64,000 bases of DNA from Rhizobium etli 8C-3 (lineage in GTDB: Bacteria > Pseudomonadota > Alphaproteobacteria > Rhizobiales > Rhizobiaceae), in the NCBI RefSeq assembly GCF_001908375.1, contig NZ_CP017244.1, positions 1,612,001-1,676,000 on the forward strand. The letters are read 5' to 3'. Below are positions 1 through 9,052 of this stretch, piece after piece. A model generated the notes under the pieces. It saw only the letters and a list, made by a program, of their open reading frames with translations, had not been told where the DNA came from and made no database searches. Within the stretch, counting starts at the first letter, position 1; each line of letters starts with the position of its first letter. The position numbers and the translations under genes are program-made.

Positions 1-639
1 AAAAACGGTGACGACATCGACGCTACGGCAGGCGGGAACCACGCCGACATTCGGCACGAGCCCCGGCGTCGGCTTGATGCCGACAAGATTGTTGAAGGCC
101 GCCGGCACGCGTCCGGAACCGGCCGTATCGGTGCCGAGCGCGAAGCTCGCCAGGCCCGAAGCAACGGCTACGGCCGACCCAGAACTCGAGCCCCCCGACA
201 CATAATCCCTGTCAAAGACCGAGCGCGGCGCACCGTGGGGCGACCGCGTGCCGTTGAGGCCGGTGGCGAACTGGTCGAGATTGGTCTTGCCGATCATCAA
301 AGCGCCGGCAGCTGTCAGCCGCGCCACCACCGCCGCGTCCTGCTCGGGGCGATAAGCAAAGGCCGGGCAGGCCGCCGTCGTCGGCAAGCCGGCAACATCG
401 ATATTGTCCTTGACCGCGAAGGGAATTCCCCAGAGCGGCAGACTGTTTGGTCCGGGAGCGCGGGCCATCAGCTCCCTGGCGGCATCGCGTAAATCATCGT
501 CGGGGGTCGGAGTGATGAAGATTGCCGGATCATCGGAAGCTCTGCGTCGGGCGATCACCTGCTCGACAAGGTCGAGGGGCGAAAGTCCGGCTGCATAGGC
601 GGATTGGAGCGAAGCGAGATCGAGAATGGTAGGGAGCAT
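1..639 (-). CDS. atzF: Allophanate hydrolase (amidase), N-terminal part, cut by window edge
   Basis: Last step of the guanidine (or urea) carboxylase pathway: hydrolyses allophanate to ammonia and CO2. The 213 residues visible read as an amidase-signature enzyme. The catalytic lysine lies in IPFAVKDNID, the Ser-rich core in SGGSSSGSAVAVA, and the nucleophile region in GTDTAGSGR, which together give the Lys-Ser-Ser triad. The start ATG overlaps the carboxylase stop (TGATG at 641-637), so translation is coupled. The reading frame stays open to base 1, so the rest of the amidase domain and any C-terminal domain lie outside the window. The amidase family is certain. Allophanate as the substrate is inferred from operon position, directly after the carboxylase. 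Confidence 0.9.
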   Translation of the reverse strand, partial: MLPTILDLASLQSAYAAGLSPLDLVEQVIARRRASDDPAIFITPTPDDDLRDAARELMARAPGPNSLPLWGIPFAVKDNIDVAGLPTTAACPAFAYRPEQDAAVVARLTAAGALMIGKTNLDQFATGLNGTRSPHGAPRSVFDRDYVSGGSSSGSAVAVASGLASFALGTDTAGSGRVPAAFNNLVGIKPTPGLVPNVGVVPACRSVDVVTVF

Positions 640-3600
640 CAGATTTCCTCCAGCACGACGAGGACATCGCCGGCTTTTACGTTGCGGCCGGGGCCTGCGC
701 GCAGATCGCGGACCCGACCTGGGGCATGGGCGGTCACATTGATTTCCATCTTCATCGATTCGATAATGGCGAGCGTCTGACCGGCGATGATCGGTTGACC
801 TTCCTCGACGAGGATCTTCCAGACGTTTCCGGGCACGGCGCTTTCGACGCCAAAGCAACCTTCGGGGATTTCGCCTCCAAGCCCACTGCCGGTGCCCTCG
901 TCGACGACGAAGCTGTCGAGGCCGAGATCCTTCCAGCGCTTGCGTTCGGCCTCGAACGCGGCTTGCTGATTGGCCTTGAAGTCATCAATCGCTGGTGCAT
1001 TGGCAGAAAGCTCCGCCTCATAGGCGGCATAGCTGAATTCGGTTTCCTCGATGCGGACTGGATAACCGCCATAGGGGAATGCGGCGCGCGCCTCGGTCAG
1101 CTCCTCGTGGCTCACCGGAAAGAACCGGATCTGGTCAAAGAAATCGAGCAGCCAGGGCTTGTCCTTGGAGAAGAACGGCGTCTGACGCCACGTATTCCAG
1201 ACCTGAATCGTGCGGCCGAACAACTGATAGCCGCCGGGACCTTCCATGCCATAGATGCACATATAGGCGCCCCCGATGCCGACGGCGTTTTCCGGCGTCC
1301 AGGTCCTGGCGGGATTGTATTTTGTCGTCACCAGCCGATGCCGGGGATCTACCGGTGTGGCAACCGGAGCGCCGAGATAGACGTCACCGAGCCCGAGTAC
1401 GAGATAGCTGGCGTCGAAGACGACCTTGCGCACAGCCTGTTCGTCGGCCAGGCCGTTGATGCGGCGGATGAACTCGATATTCGACGGACACCATGGCGCA
1501 TTCGGCCGGACGAGTTCCTGATACTTGCGCATCGCAAGTTCGGCATCTGGATCGTTCCAGGAGAGCGGCAGATGCACGATCCGGCTTGGGACCTTCACCG
1601 CCTGCGCCGGCGGCAGGGAAGCTTCGATCTCGGCGAGCAGGCCGAGAAGGCGCCTACGGGTAAGGCCGCCTCCGCCATAGTGGATCTGCAGCGATCGTAT
1701 GCCCGGAGTAAGATCGATAAGCCCGCCGAGCTTCGCCTCCTGGATTGCCTGCATCAAAAGATGGACACGCAAGCGGAGCGCAATGTCGAGCTGCATTGGC
1801 CCATATTCGACCAGCAGGTTGTCGTCTCCCTGCCGGCGATAGATCACGGGGACCGGCCCTGCATCGCTTCGCCCGACGATCGGCGAGCCGGCGGCGTCGG
1901 CGATGCGCTTGACCATTGGCCCGGCGATCGGGTCTCCGGCGCGTTTCACCGCGTGGAAGCGGATTTTGTCGCCTGGTTTGAATTGGCCCATCTTCCATTG
2001 CTCGTCGCGCGCAATCACCGCCGGACACACGAAACCGCCGAGACTTGGGCCGTCGGGACCGAGGATGATTGGCATGTCGCCGGTAAAGTCGATTGCGCCG
2101 ACGGCATAGGCATTGTCGTGCAGGTTCGAGGGGTGGAGGCCCGCTTCGCCGCCGTCGGCGCGGGCCCACTTCGGCGCCGGACCGATCAGACGCACTCCGG
2201 TGCGGGCACTGTTGAAATGGACTTCGTACTCCGTCGAAAACAGCGTTTCGATGTCTTCCTCCAGAAAGAAATCGGGAGCCCCATGCGGACCGTAGAGGAC
2301 ACCGACCTCCCAGGCGCGCGTGAGCTCGGCTGGATCGTTGGCCGGCTTTGATCTCGGCTGCGGCGTGCGGGCAAGCCGCAGCACATGCCCGGCGTGAAGG
2401 GTGCCGGTGGCATTCCCGCCGAACTGCCCCAGGCCGAAGGTTGCTCGTGAACCGAGTACTACCGGTGCTGCAAATCCGCCGGCCACGGCCAGATACGAGC
2501 GCTGGCCGGCGCCGACAATCGTCCCGATCGCAAGCGTCTGGCCCGCCTTGACGAGGATCGCCGTTCCCTGCTCAATCGACGTACCGTCGAGGGTCATCGG
2601 CATGTGCGCGCCGGCAAGGGCGATCTCGACATCCGAGAAGAATTTGAGCACCGGGCCGGATACGGTGAGCTCGAGAGCCGTCGCCTCGTCACCATTTCCG
2701 ACCAGCCTGTTGGCATGGCGGAACGATCGCTCGTCCATTGGTCCGCACGGCGGTACCCCGACGTGCCAGAGACCCAGCCGCCCGGGCAATTCCTGCAAGC
2801 TCGACTGGGCGCCCGGCGCAATCACCTCTACGACTTCGGGCACGAAGGTGAAATCCTTGAGCGCCGTCGTCGCTACATCACCACTCGAAAGGAGCTCCGA
2901 TTTCGCAATCGCCCTCAGATAATCGAGATTCGTTTCGATACCCGAAATCGCGCTTTCCTTTAGAGCCTTGCCGAGGGCCGCGATTGCGGCCGGGCGATCT
3001 TTGGCCCTCACGATCACCTTGGCAAGCATGGGATCGTAATAGGGACTAACCTCGGTGCCGGTCTCGACCCAACCATCGACACGGACGTTTTTTGGAAAGA
3101 CGACCTCGGTCAGCAGTCCAGCGCTTGGCCTGAACTCCGCATGCGGCATTTCTGCATAGATGCGCGCTTCGATGGCCGCGCCGCTGGGTACAAGGGCCGC
3201 GTTAGCGGTCAGCATATCCTCCCCAGCCGCCTGACGGATCATCCATTCGACCAAATCAATGCCGAAGACGGCCTCGGTCACCGGATGTTCGACCTGCAGT
3301 CGGGTATTGACCTCGAGGAAGTAGAATTCCTCGCCCGCAGGATCGTAGATGAATTCGACCGTTCCCGCCGAACGGTAGCCGGCGGAGGCACCGAGCGTAA
3401 CGGCCGCGGCATGCAGCCGCGTGCGAACCGCATCCGGCAATCCCGGCGCTGGTGTCTCTTCGATCACCTTCTGGTTCCTGCGCTGCAATGAGCAGTCGCG
3501 ATCGCCAAGCGCGATCACTCGGCCATTGCCATCGCCGAAGATCTGCACTTCAACATGGCGGGCCCTGGCGACAAAGCGCTCGAGATAGACGCGCGCATCA

Positions 3601-4175
3601 CCGAAACTTGCGCGCGCCGTGCGCTGCACGCTGTCGAAGGCCGCCTTCAGTTGGCCGGGATCATTGCAGAGTTGCATTCCGATGCCGCCGCCGCCGGCGG
3701 TCGATTTCAGCATCAGCGGATATCCGACGTCGGCCGCGGCCGTGAGCGCAGCTTCGCTCGTCTCCAGAAGACTGCTGCCTGGAAGCAGCGGCACCCCGCA
3801 CGATTGCGCCAGTTCGCGGGCGGTGTGCTTGAGTCCGAAAGCCGCGATATTGGCAGGCGTCGGGCCAATGAAGGCGATCCCTGCCTTTGCCAGGCGCTCG
3901 GCAAAGTCGATATTCTCCGAAAGGAAGCCGTAGCCGGGATGGACTGCCTCGGCACGTGTTGCAATGCAGGCAGCGATGACGGCCTCGACGTCGAGGTAGC
4001 TTGCGGCCGCCGGTGCCGGGCCGAGCCTTACCGCCTGATCCGCCATCAACACCGCCTTGGAAAAGCGGTCGACATCCGAATAGACGGCGACGGATGAAAT
4101 ACCCATGCGCTGCAACGTCTTGATGATCCGGACAGCGATCTCGCCCCGGTTTGCGATAAGAATCTTCTTGAACAT
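639..4175 (-). CDS. Biotin-dependent guanidine (urea-type) carboxylase
   Basis: ATP- and biotin-dependent carboxylase of 1178 aa. Domains in order: biotin carboxylase (N-terminal ANRGEIAVRI, glycine-rich ATP-grasp loop GGGGIGMQL, EVNTRLQVEHP), then carboxyltransferase domains of the AHS2/AHS1 (KipA/KipI-like) type, then a C-terminal biotinyl domain with biotin on Lys1142 in ESMKME. This is the usual length and layout of urea carboxylase. Enzymes in operons led by a guanidine-I riboswitch with DUF1989 partners are known to prefer guanidine, making carboxyguanidine. The riboswitch upstream of this operon therefore argues for guanidine as the physiological substrate, which sequence alone cannot prove. 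The gene sits 1 bp after the preceding DUF1989 gene and overlaps the allophanate hydrolase start. Confidence 0.92.
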   Translation of the reverse strand: MFKKILIANRGEIAVRIIKTLQRMGISSVAVYSDVDRFSKAVLMADQAVRLGPAPAAASYLDVEAVIAACIATRAEAVHPGYGFLSENIDFAERLAKAGIAFIGPTPANIAAFGLKHTARELAQSCGVPLLPGSSLLETSEAALTAAADVGYPLMLKSTAGGGGIGMQLCNDPGQLKAAFDSVQRTARASFGDARVYLERFVARARHVEVQIFGDGNGRVIALGDRDCSLQRRNQKVIEETPAPGLPDAVRTRLHAAAVTLGASAGYRSAGTVEFIYDPAGEEFYFLEVNTRLQVEHPVTEAVFGIDLVEWMIRQAAGEDMLTANAALVPSGAAIEARIYAEMPHAEFRPSAGLLTEVVFPKNVRVDGWVETGTEVSPYYDPMLAKVIVRAKDRPAAIAALGKALKESAISGIETNLDYLRAIAKSELLSSGDVATTALKDFTFVPEVVEVIAPGAQSSLQELPGRLGLWHVGVPPCGPMDERSFRHANRLVGNGDEATALELTVSGPVLKFFSDVEIALAGAHMPMTLDGTSIEQGTAILVKAGQTLAIGTIVGAGQRSYLAVAGGFAAPVVLGSRATFGLGQFGGNATGTLHAGHVLRLARTPQPRSKPANDPAELTRAWEVGVLYGPHGAPDFFLEEDIETLFSTEYEVHFNSARTGVRLIGPAPKWARADGGEAGLHPSNLHDNAYAVGAIDFTGDMPIILGPDGPSLGGFVCPAVIARDEQWKMGQFKPGDKIRFHAVKRAGDPIAGPMVKRIADAAGSPIVGRSDAGPVPVIYRRQGDDNLLVEYGPMQLDIALRLRVHLLMQAIQEAKLGGLIDLTPGIRSLQIHYGGGGLTRRRLLGLLAEIEASLPPAQAVKVPSRIVHLPLSWNDPDAELAMRKYQELVRPNAPWCPSNIEFIRRINGLADEQAVRKVVFDASYLVLGLGDVYLGAPVATPVDPRHRLVTTKYNPARTWTPENAVGIGGAYMCIYGMEGPGGYQLFGRTIQVWNTWRQTPFFSKDKPWLLDFFDQIRFFPVSHEELTEARAAFPYGGYPVRIEETEFSYAAYEAELSANAPAIDDFKANQQAAFEAERKRWKDLGLDSFVVDEGTGSGLGGEIPEGCFGVESAVPGNVWKILVEEGQPIIAGQTLAIIESMKMEINVTAHAPGRVRDLRAGPGRNVKAGDVLVVLEEI

Positions 4176-4176
4176 G

Positions 4177-4833
4177 TCAGATCTCGCTGTCCCAGACCAG
4201 CACCCGGATCGGGGTCGGATCGAAACCGTTGCAGGGATTGTTGATCTGCGGGCAATTGGAAATGACGAGCAAAATGTCCATCTCGGCTTTCAGCTCAACA
4301 TAGTCACCTGGCCCGGAGATCCCGTCGACGATCGTCATCTCGCCGCTTGGCTCGATCGGGACGTTCATGAAGAAATTGATGTTGGGGACGATATCGCGCT
4401 TGCTCATTCCGTGCTTGGAGACTTCAAGAACGAAATTGTCGCGGCAGGCATGGAGATATCTGGTTTGGTGGCCGAAGCGCACCGTATTGCTCTCGCAAGA
4501 GCAGGCACCGGCAGACGTATCATGGCGCCCGCAACTGTCGGCGGTCATTGTCAGCATCACCCGACCCTCATTGGAGATGATCCTCGTGCCGGTCGAAATA
4601 TAGGCCGCGCCCTGTTCGCGCATCGTATCCTGGTTGGAGTAGCGTTCGGAAAAGTCCTCGGCATTGTAGAACAGCGTGTCGACCGCCTGTTGGCCGTATG
4701 TGTCCTCGATACGGATGGTCTGACTCTTCCGGATCACCGCCGAAAATGGTGCCTCAGCCGGGATGTAATGGTCCTGCGCGACGTTCTCGAGCGTGCGGCC
4801 CGGCGCTGTTTGAATGAAATCGGTCATCGTCAT
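4177..4833 (-). CDS. Carboxyguanidine deiminase subunit (DUF1989, urea carboxylase-associated protein)
   Basis: A 218-aa DUF1989 protein, formerly called urea carboxylase-associated protein. The family pairs form a heteromeric carboxyguanidine deiminase (CgdAB) that converts carboxyguanidine to allophanate plus ammonia. Visible hallmarks are the YGQQAVDTL segment near residue 45, TADSCGRHD, the Cys-rich CSCESN region and the C-terminal ISNCPQINNPCNGF. The many conserved cysteines and histidines suit a metal-dependent amidine hydrolase. It lies between the longer paralogue and the carboxylase, with a 1-bp gap to the latter. I cannot say which of the two is CgdA and which CgdB. Confidence 0.85.
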   Translation of the reverse strand: MTMTDFIQTAPGRTLENVAQDHYIPAEAPFSAVIRKSQTIRIEDTYGQQAVDTLFYNAEDFSERYSNQDTMREQGAAYISTGTRIISNEGRVMLTMTADSCGRHDTSAGACSCESNTVRFGHQTRYLHACRDNFVLEVSKHGMSKRDIVPNINFFMNVPIEPSGEMTIVDGISGPGDYVELKAEMDILLVISNCPQINNPCNGFDPTPIRVLVWDSEI

Positions 4834-4840
4834 GTTTCCC

Positions 4841-5659
4841 TCACACTGCCGCCCGCGCGTTGTTTTCGAAGCCGCGAACAGCCTCGGCGGTCGCCGTCCG
4901 GCAAAGGTCGCCGCTCCGGGGCTCGGTCGCCGCGATACGCGTGACGGTCACCGGATTGGGCCGATAGACCGTGTCCGGGTTGAGCGCATGGGGGCAGTTG
5001 GAAAAGCCGACGATCATATCCATCTCGGCGCGCAGCTCGACATAATCGCCTTCATGCAGAAGTTCCGGCTTCCACGCGAACGCTCCGTTCCGGTCGACGC
5101 GGACCGGGGCAAAGAGTGCAAGGGCCGGCGGAATGTCGCGTTTGTCGAGCCCGGCTTTGGTGGCAAGGAGGATCAGGTTGTCACGGGTGTTGCGCGTGCC
5201 CTCACCGTATCTTGCCGCGTTCGACCCGGATGTGGACCCGCCCACCACCCCGTCATGGGCGCCCGAGGAGTCTTCCGTCACCGAAAACATCACTCGCCCC
5301 ATGTCAGAGAAAATCACACGACCTTTTCCCAGGACAGTTGTCCACTGCACCTTCATTGTATCGGGCAGGTTCAGCCGCTCGCTGGTCTCGGCGGCACTCC
5401 AGGCGATGAGGGAAAGGGTCGAGAATCCGCTGTCGAGGCTGACGCGAAATACCTCGTGCTTGTTGATATGTGTCGACCAATACCACCCACCAGGGATCAC
5501 CTCGCGGTGGATGATCTTGTCGGGCGCGATTTCGGGCGCCGGCAATGGGCTCGTACCGGGCAGTGCCTTTGGCGCATATTCGAGCCCCTTTTTCTGATGC
5601 TCCTCGTAACGCGCGCGGTTGGCAGCGATGTCTTGCGGCGAACGTCTGACACGTGTCAT
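4841..5659 (-). CDS. Carboxyguanidine deiminase subunit, longer DUF1989 paralogue
   Basis: Second DUF1989 protein, about 272 aa, paralogous to the next gene downstream; both share the pattern of SNCPHALNP near the C-terminus and TEDSSGAHDG in the middle. Together they are expected to form the two-subunit deiminase acting on carboxyguanidine. The start at 5659 (MTRVRRSPQD) is chosen because its ATG overlaps the stop of the ABC ATPase gene (ATGA) and an AGGAG lies about 9 nt upstream. A longer frame reaching 5698 exists but lacks that support. Confidence 0.85.
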   Translation of the reverse strand: MTRVRRSPQDIAANRARYEEHQKKGLEYAPKALPGTSPLPAPEIAPDKIIHREVIPGGWYWSTHINKHEVFRVSLDSGFSTLSLIAWSAAETSERLNLPDTMKVQWTTVLGKGRVIFSDMGRVMFSVTEDSSGAHDGVVGGSTSGSNAARYGEGTRNTRDNLILLATKAGLDKRDIPPALALFAPVRVDRNGAFAWKPELLHEGDYVELRAEMDMIVGFSNCPHALNPDTVYRPNPVTVTRIAATEPRSGDLCRTATAEAVRGFENNARAAV

Positions 5660-6483
5660 GACTGGATTTCTCCTGACGAAGCCAGGTCGTCCCGGCAATG
5701 CCCCTGGTAGGCGACCGGGCCGTCCCGATCAGGGCTGAAGATCGAAGGCGATCCGGCTTGCCGTGGCGGCCAGATTGAAATGTCTTTGGTGATGGTCGCG
5801 CCGTAGCGCAGTTTCTCCTCGGCTCGATCGCGCCGCCGCTCGAAGGCGACCACGCGGGTTGCAAGCGTGAACGCCTCGCGCATGTCATGGGTGACCATAA
5901 CGACGGTCATCTGCGTTTCGTGCCAGAGCCGTTTCATCAGCATGTGGATCTCGGCGCGGATACCTGGGTCGAGCGCGCCGAATGGCTCGTCAAGCAACAT
6001 CACTTTCGGCTTCATGATCAGCGCCTGGGCAAGCGCCAGCCGTTGCTGCATCCCCCCTGAAAGCTGTGCCGGATACTTGTCTTCCGCCCCCGCCAGGCCG
6101 ACTTCTGCGATCAACTGTCGCGCCGTGGCGATTGCGTCCCGCCGCGCAGCTCCAAAGAGCTTCGCCTTGAAGCGCGCGCCGGAAAATTCCTTGCCGAGCA
6201 GCACATTGCCGAGCACGGTGAGGTGCGGAAAGACCGAGTAGCGTTGGAAGACGACACCCCGATCGGGGCCGGGCTGCGCCGGAAGAAGCTCGCCATCGAG
6301 CAGAATCCGGCCTCTGGTTGGCTGTTCCTGACCGAGCAGCATACGCAGGAACGTCGACTTGCCGCAGCCCGAAGGCCCGACAAGTGCGACGAACGCACGC
6401 GAAGCGACGGTCAGCGATACGTTCTCAAGCACGATCTGGTCGCCGTATTCCTTCCAGACATTTTCGATCCTGAGTTCGCTCAT
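5656..6483 (-). CDS. ABC transporter ATP-binding protein (NitT/TauT type), guanidine import
   Basis: ATPase of about 275 aa for a nitrate/taurine-type importer. Walker A is GPSGCGKST, the signature is LSGGMQQRLALAQAL, Walker B is VMLLDEPFGALD and the H-loop is VTHDM. The start at 6483 (MSELRIEN) overlaps the permease stop as ATGA. It is the second gene of the three-gene transporter placed directly downstream of the guanidine riboswitch, so guanidine or a close relative is the likely cargo; this is inference from position. The C-terminal 40 residues are Arg/Pro-rich and not part of the core fold. Confidence 0.9.
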   Translation of the reverse strand: MSELRIENVWKEYGDQIVLENVSLTVASRAFVALVGPSGCGKSTFLRMLLGQEQPTRGRILLDGELLPAQPGPDRGVVFQRYSVFPHLTVLGNVLLGKEFSGARFKAKLFGAARRDAIATARQLIAEVGLAGAEDKYPAQLSGGMQQRLALAQALIMKPKVMLLDEPFGALDPGIRAEIHMLMKRLWHETQMTVVMVTHDMREAFTLATRVVAFERRRDRAEEKLRYGATITKDISIWPPRQAGSPSIFSPDRDGPVAYQGHCRDDLASSGEIQS

Positions 6484-7298
6484 CCCTGCTTCTCCAGTTC
6501 GGACCAAGGGAAGGCGGCGACGCGGATGCGATCAAGGACGTAGTTCGTCATGACGGCGAGCAGCGTGATCCAGACGACATAGGGGAAGATCACGTCCATC
6601 GCCAGATAGCGGCGGACGAGGAAGATGCGGTAGCCGAGGCCGGATTCCGAGGAAATCGCTTCTGCGGCAATCAGGAAAAGCCAGGCAGGTCCCAGCTGCA
6701 GCTTGAGGCAGATGATAAGCCGCGGCACGATCTGAGGAAGCACGACGCGCAAGGCGATCTGCCAGGAGGACCCGCCAAGCGTCTCGGCCTTGACGACCTG
6801 CTCACGCGGTAATTCCAACGCCTTCAGCGCTAGGTCGCGGATCATCGTCGGCGCGACGCCGATCACGATAAGCGCAATCTTGGATGTCTCGCCGAGACCC
6901 ATCACGATGAAGAGGATCGGAAGCAGCGCCAGCGGCGGCACCATAGAGACGACAGCGATGAAGGGAGCAAGGAGCGCCCGCAGATATGGCAGCATGCCGA
7001 TTAGCATTCCGGTCAGCAGCGCTGTCGCTGTGGAGATGCCGAGGCCCGCGAAAAGCCGGATCAAGCTCGCCCAGGTATCCGACCAGAGCGGATATTCGCC
7101 GGTGCGCTGATCTGCGATGAAGGCCATGCGTTCGATCGCCTGAACGAAACCGGAGAGAGTGGGCAGCAGCTTGTCGTTGGCATTCTCGGACAAGCGCGCC
7201 GCCGAACCGAAGGCATAGGCTACGATCAGCAACACGAAGGGCACCAGCATCAGGGCAAATTGCGCGCCCCGACTTGGCTTGATGTTGATCCAGCGCAT
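6480..7298 (-). CDS. ABC transporter permease (NitT/TauT type)
   Basis: Inner-membrane permease of 272 aa in the SsuC/TauC-like binding-protein-dependent family. Hydrophobic segments are visible at about residues 15-33, 85-108, 110-132, 135-150 and 235-255. The EAA-type cytoplasmic loop is around ETLGGSSWQIALRVVLPQIVPRL. It overlaps the ATPase gene by 4 bp and follows the binding-protein gene by about 60 bp. It should form the channel of the guanidine-operon importer. Confidence 0.9.
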   Translation of the reverse strand: MRWINIKPSRGAQFALMLVPFVLLIVAYAFGSAARLSENANDKLLPTLSGFVQAIERMAFIADQRTGEYPLWSDTWASLIRLFAGLGISTATALLTGMLIGMLPYLRALLAPFIAVVSMVPPLALLPILFIVMGLGETSKIALIVIGVAPTMIRDLALKALELPREQVVKAETLGGSSWQIALRVVLPQIVPRLIICLKLQLGPAWLFLIAAEAISSESGLGYRIFLVRRYLAMDVIFPYVVWITLLAVMTNYVLDRIRVAAFPWSELEKQG

Positions 7299-7362
7299 GA
7301 GGAAAGCTCCGCTGATGAAGGAATGACACGGCGCAGTTTCCCGCGCCGCCGGTCGAACTCGC

Positions 7363-8433
7363 TCAGAGCGCCCCGTCAGCAGCCGCCTTCATGTAGGTCT
7401 CGGTGAAGCGCAGCTTGACGTTGCCACTGTCGCCGAGGATCTTGCCGTCCGGCATTTCGATCCCGATGACATCTGCCGATGGCGCACCATTGCCGAGCAG
7501 GCCCTTCTCGAAGAGGAAGTTGCGCACCAGATCCATCGTCTTGGGAAGACTCTCGGATACGGTGAAGGCGACGGCGTCGGTGGGATTGTCAAAGAGCTTG
7601 GTCGCAGCGACCTGCGCTTCGAAACCTTCAAGGTCGGTGCCGGAAGCCGACCCCATGGTCTCGCGGGCCGCCTTGCCGTCCGGCGTATCGGCCTCCATCA
7701 GCGCGGCGGTCTCATACCAGATGCCAGCTAGCGCCTTGCCGAAATTGGGATTGTCCTTGAGCACATCAGTATTGGCGACCATCAAGTCGATGATTTCACC
7801 CGGCACCTGCGAACTGTCGAATACCTTCTTGGCCGAAGGATCCTCAAGGACACTGGAGACCAGGGGATTCCAGGTGACGACGGCGGTGACGTCGGGCGTC
7901 TTGTAGGCGCCAACCATGTCGGCGTCGGACGTGTTGACGACCTTCACATCGCGCTCTGTCAGCTTGATGCTTTCGAGCGCGCGCGCGAGCAGGTAATGCG
8001 AGACGGAATATTCGACGAGATTGACATTCTGGCCCTTGATATCGGCAAGACTCGTCTTGTCCTTGAGGATTACGGCGTCATTGCCATTCGAAAAGTCGCC
8101 GACGATCACGGCGGTCGTATCGACGCCGCCGGCGGCCGGAATGGAAAGGCCATCCATGTTGGTGAGCGTCACGGCGTCGAAGGCGCCGGCCGTGTATTGG
8201 TTCATCGACTCGACGTAATCGTTGAACTGCGTCACGTCGATCTTGATGCCGTATTTATCGGCCCATTTCTTGACGATACCGTGGTCGGCAGCATAGCCCC
8301 ATGGCATCCAGCCCACATAAATCGACCATGCAACCTTGAACTCGGTCTTTTGGGCAGCCTCGAGGTTGCCGAGACCCCCGATGAAGTAAGCGGCCAAGGC
8401 AGTGATGGAAAGAAGCTTCGAAAAAGTCTGCAT
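7363..8433 (-). CDS. ABC transporter substrate-binding protein (NitT/TauT-like)
   Basis: Periplasmic solute-binding protein of 356 aa, first gene of the operon. A signal peptide (MQTFSKLLSITALAAYFIGG to about residue 26, Ala-rich cleavage region) is followed by KVAWSIYVGWMPWGYAADHG, typical of the NitT/TauT family of binding proteins. A GGGGA ribosome-binding site lies 7 nt upstream of the ATG on the same strand, just after the terminator hairpin of the leader. The riboswitch therefore decides whether this gene and everything behind it is transcribed. Guanidine as ligand is inferred from the riboswitch. Confidence 0.9.
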   Translation of the reverse strand: MQTFSKLLSITALAAYFIGGLGNLEAAQKTEFKVAWSIYVGWMPWGYAADHGIVKKWADKYGIKIDVTQFNDYVESMNQYTAGAFDAVTLTNMDGLSIPAAGGVDTTAVIVGDFSNGNDAVILKDKTSLADIKGQNVNLVEYSVSHYLLARALESIKLTERDVKVVNTSDADMVGAYKTPDVTAVVTWNPLVSSVLEDPSAKKVFDSSQVPGEIIDLMVANTDVLKDNPNFGKALAGIWYETAALMEADTPDGKAARETMGSASGTDLEGFEAQVAATKLFDNPTDAVAFTVSESLPKTMDLVRNFLFEKGLLGNGAPSADVIGIEMPDGKILGDSGNVKLRFTETYMKAAADGAL

Positions 8434-8456
8434 AGAAATTCCCCTTTTGCTTTCTT

Positions 8457-8497
8457 CAAAAAGGGATTGGCAAAGACCATCGCGCCGCCAATCCCTT
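8457..8497 (-). terminator. Intrinsic terminator of the guanidine riboswitch leader
   Basis: Perfect 11-bp stem, AAGGGATTGGC pairing with GCCAATCCCTT, followed on the minus strand by a run of T. It sits between the riboswitch aptamer and the ribosome-binding site of the first gene. This is the expected off switch of a transcription-attenuating leader. Confidence 0.9.
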
Positions 8498-8502
8498 GGC
8501 TT

Positions 8503-8612
8503 ACGAGGTCTCCCGGGCTTTTGTCCCGCCGTGCATCCGGCAGGATTTCTCGCCCACCGACGGCAGCTCTCGGACCAGCACGCTTTTCAAGCGCCGGAAC
8601 CCTAGCCACCAA
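8503..8612 (-). promoter_or_regulatory. Guanidine-I (ykkC class) riboswitch
   Basis: On the minus strand the leader contains, in order and correct spacing, the ykkC landmarks CTAGGGTTCCG (8605-8595), CTGGTCCGAGAG (8578-8567), and GGGACAAAAGCCCGGGAGA (within 8532-8509). These are the conserved core elements of the guanidine-I aptamer. Ligand binding would stabilise the 3' part of the aptamer and prevent the downstream terminator hairpin, turning on the transporter and carboxylase operon when guanidine is present. Confidence 0.93.
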
Positions 8613-8626
8613 CTCACCTTTATCGA

Positions 8627-8643
8627 AGCAAGACGCGTGCCAA
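8627..8643 (-). promoter_or_regulatory. rpoN site: Sigma-54 (RpoN) promoter of the guanidine operon
   Basis: The minus strand reads TTGGCACGCGTCTTGCT, an essentially perfect -24/-12 element (TGGCACG-N4-TTGCT) with GG and GC 10 bp apart. It predicts a transcript starting near 8616, only a few bases before the riboswitch. An NtrC-type activator is the likely partner because the operon supplies ammonia, but I could not identify a clear enhancer site upstream. Confidence 0.85.
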
Positions 8644-9052
8644 ATTCTGGTAAATTGATTCTATAAGGTTTTCCTGTTGGTTCCGCTTGCTCATAGCGGC
8701 ACCGAGCGGCAATTGCTCATAATTTAGGCGAATTCCTCGACAAAGTTGAATTCGGCACGTGTCGATCAAGGTTGGAAGGCCTGGCTCCGAGAGGATTTTG
8801 TGGCCAGGCGCTGGCGGCGATGTCGCGTTGCGGCCACGATGGTTCGCAAGCAAGATGCAAGTTGCGCAAACCGATCTTTAGTTCGGTGGCGGCGAATTCC
8901 AGCGGTTTCGGCCCCACTCCCACCAAAGGACAGGATGGCTGCCGCGTGTTCGCTAAAACACAAGCATTGGTCGATCTCCCGGAAGCACTTTGGGGTGACT
9001 GAGTGTTTGCATTCGGTCCGATCCGTTGAGGCGTCTTGACGGTAACGAGCCC
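8644..9052. other. Intergenic region upstream of the guanidine operon, no gene seen
   Basis: About 400 bp with no convincing coding sequence. Open frames on both strands have no recognisable domain or ribosome-binding site. It should hold the enhancer sites needed by the sigma-54 promoter, but no clean NtrC palindrome is visible. Confidence 0.5.

Noticed and set aside
726..2351. 541-codon open frame on the plus strand
   Set aside because: Lies fully antisense to the carboxylase and has no domain; high-GC codon structure keeps the antisense frame open.
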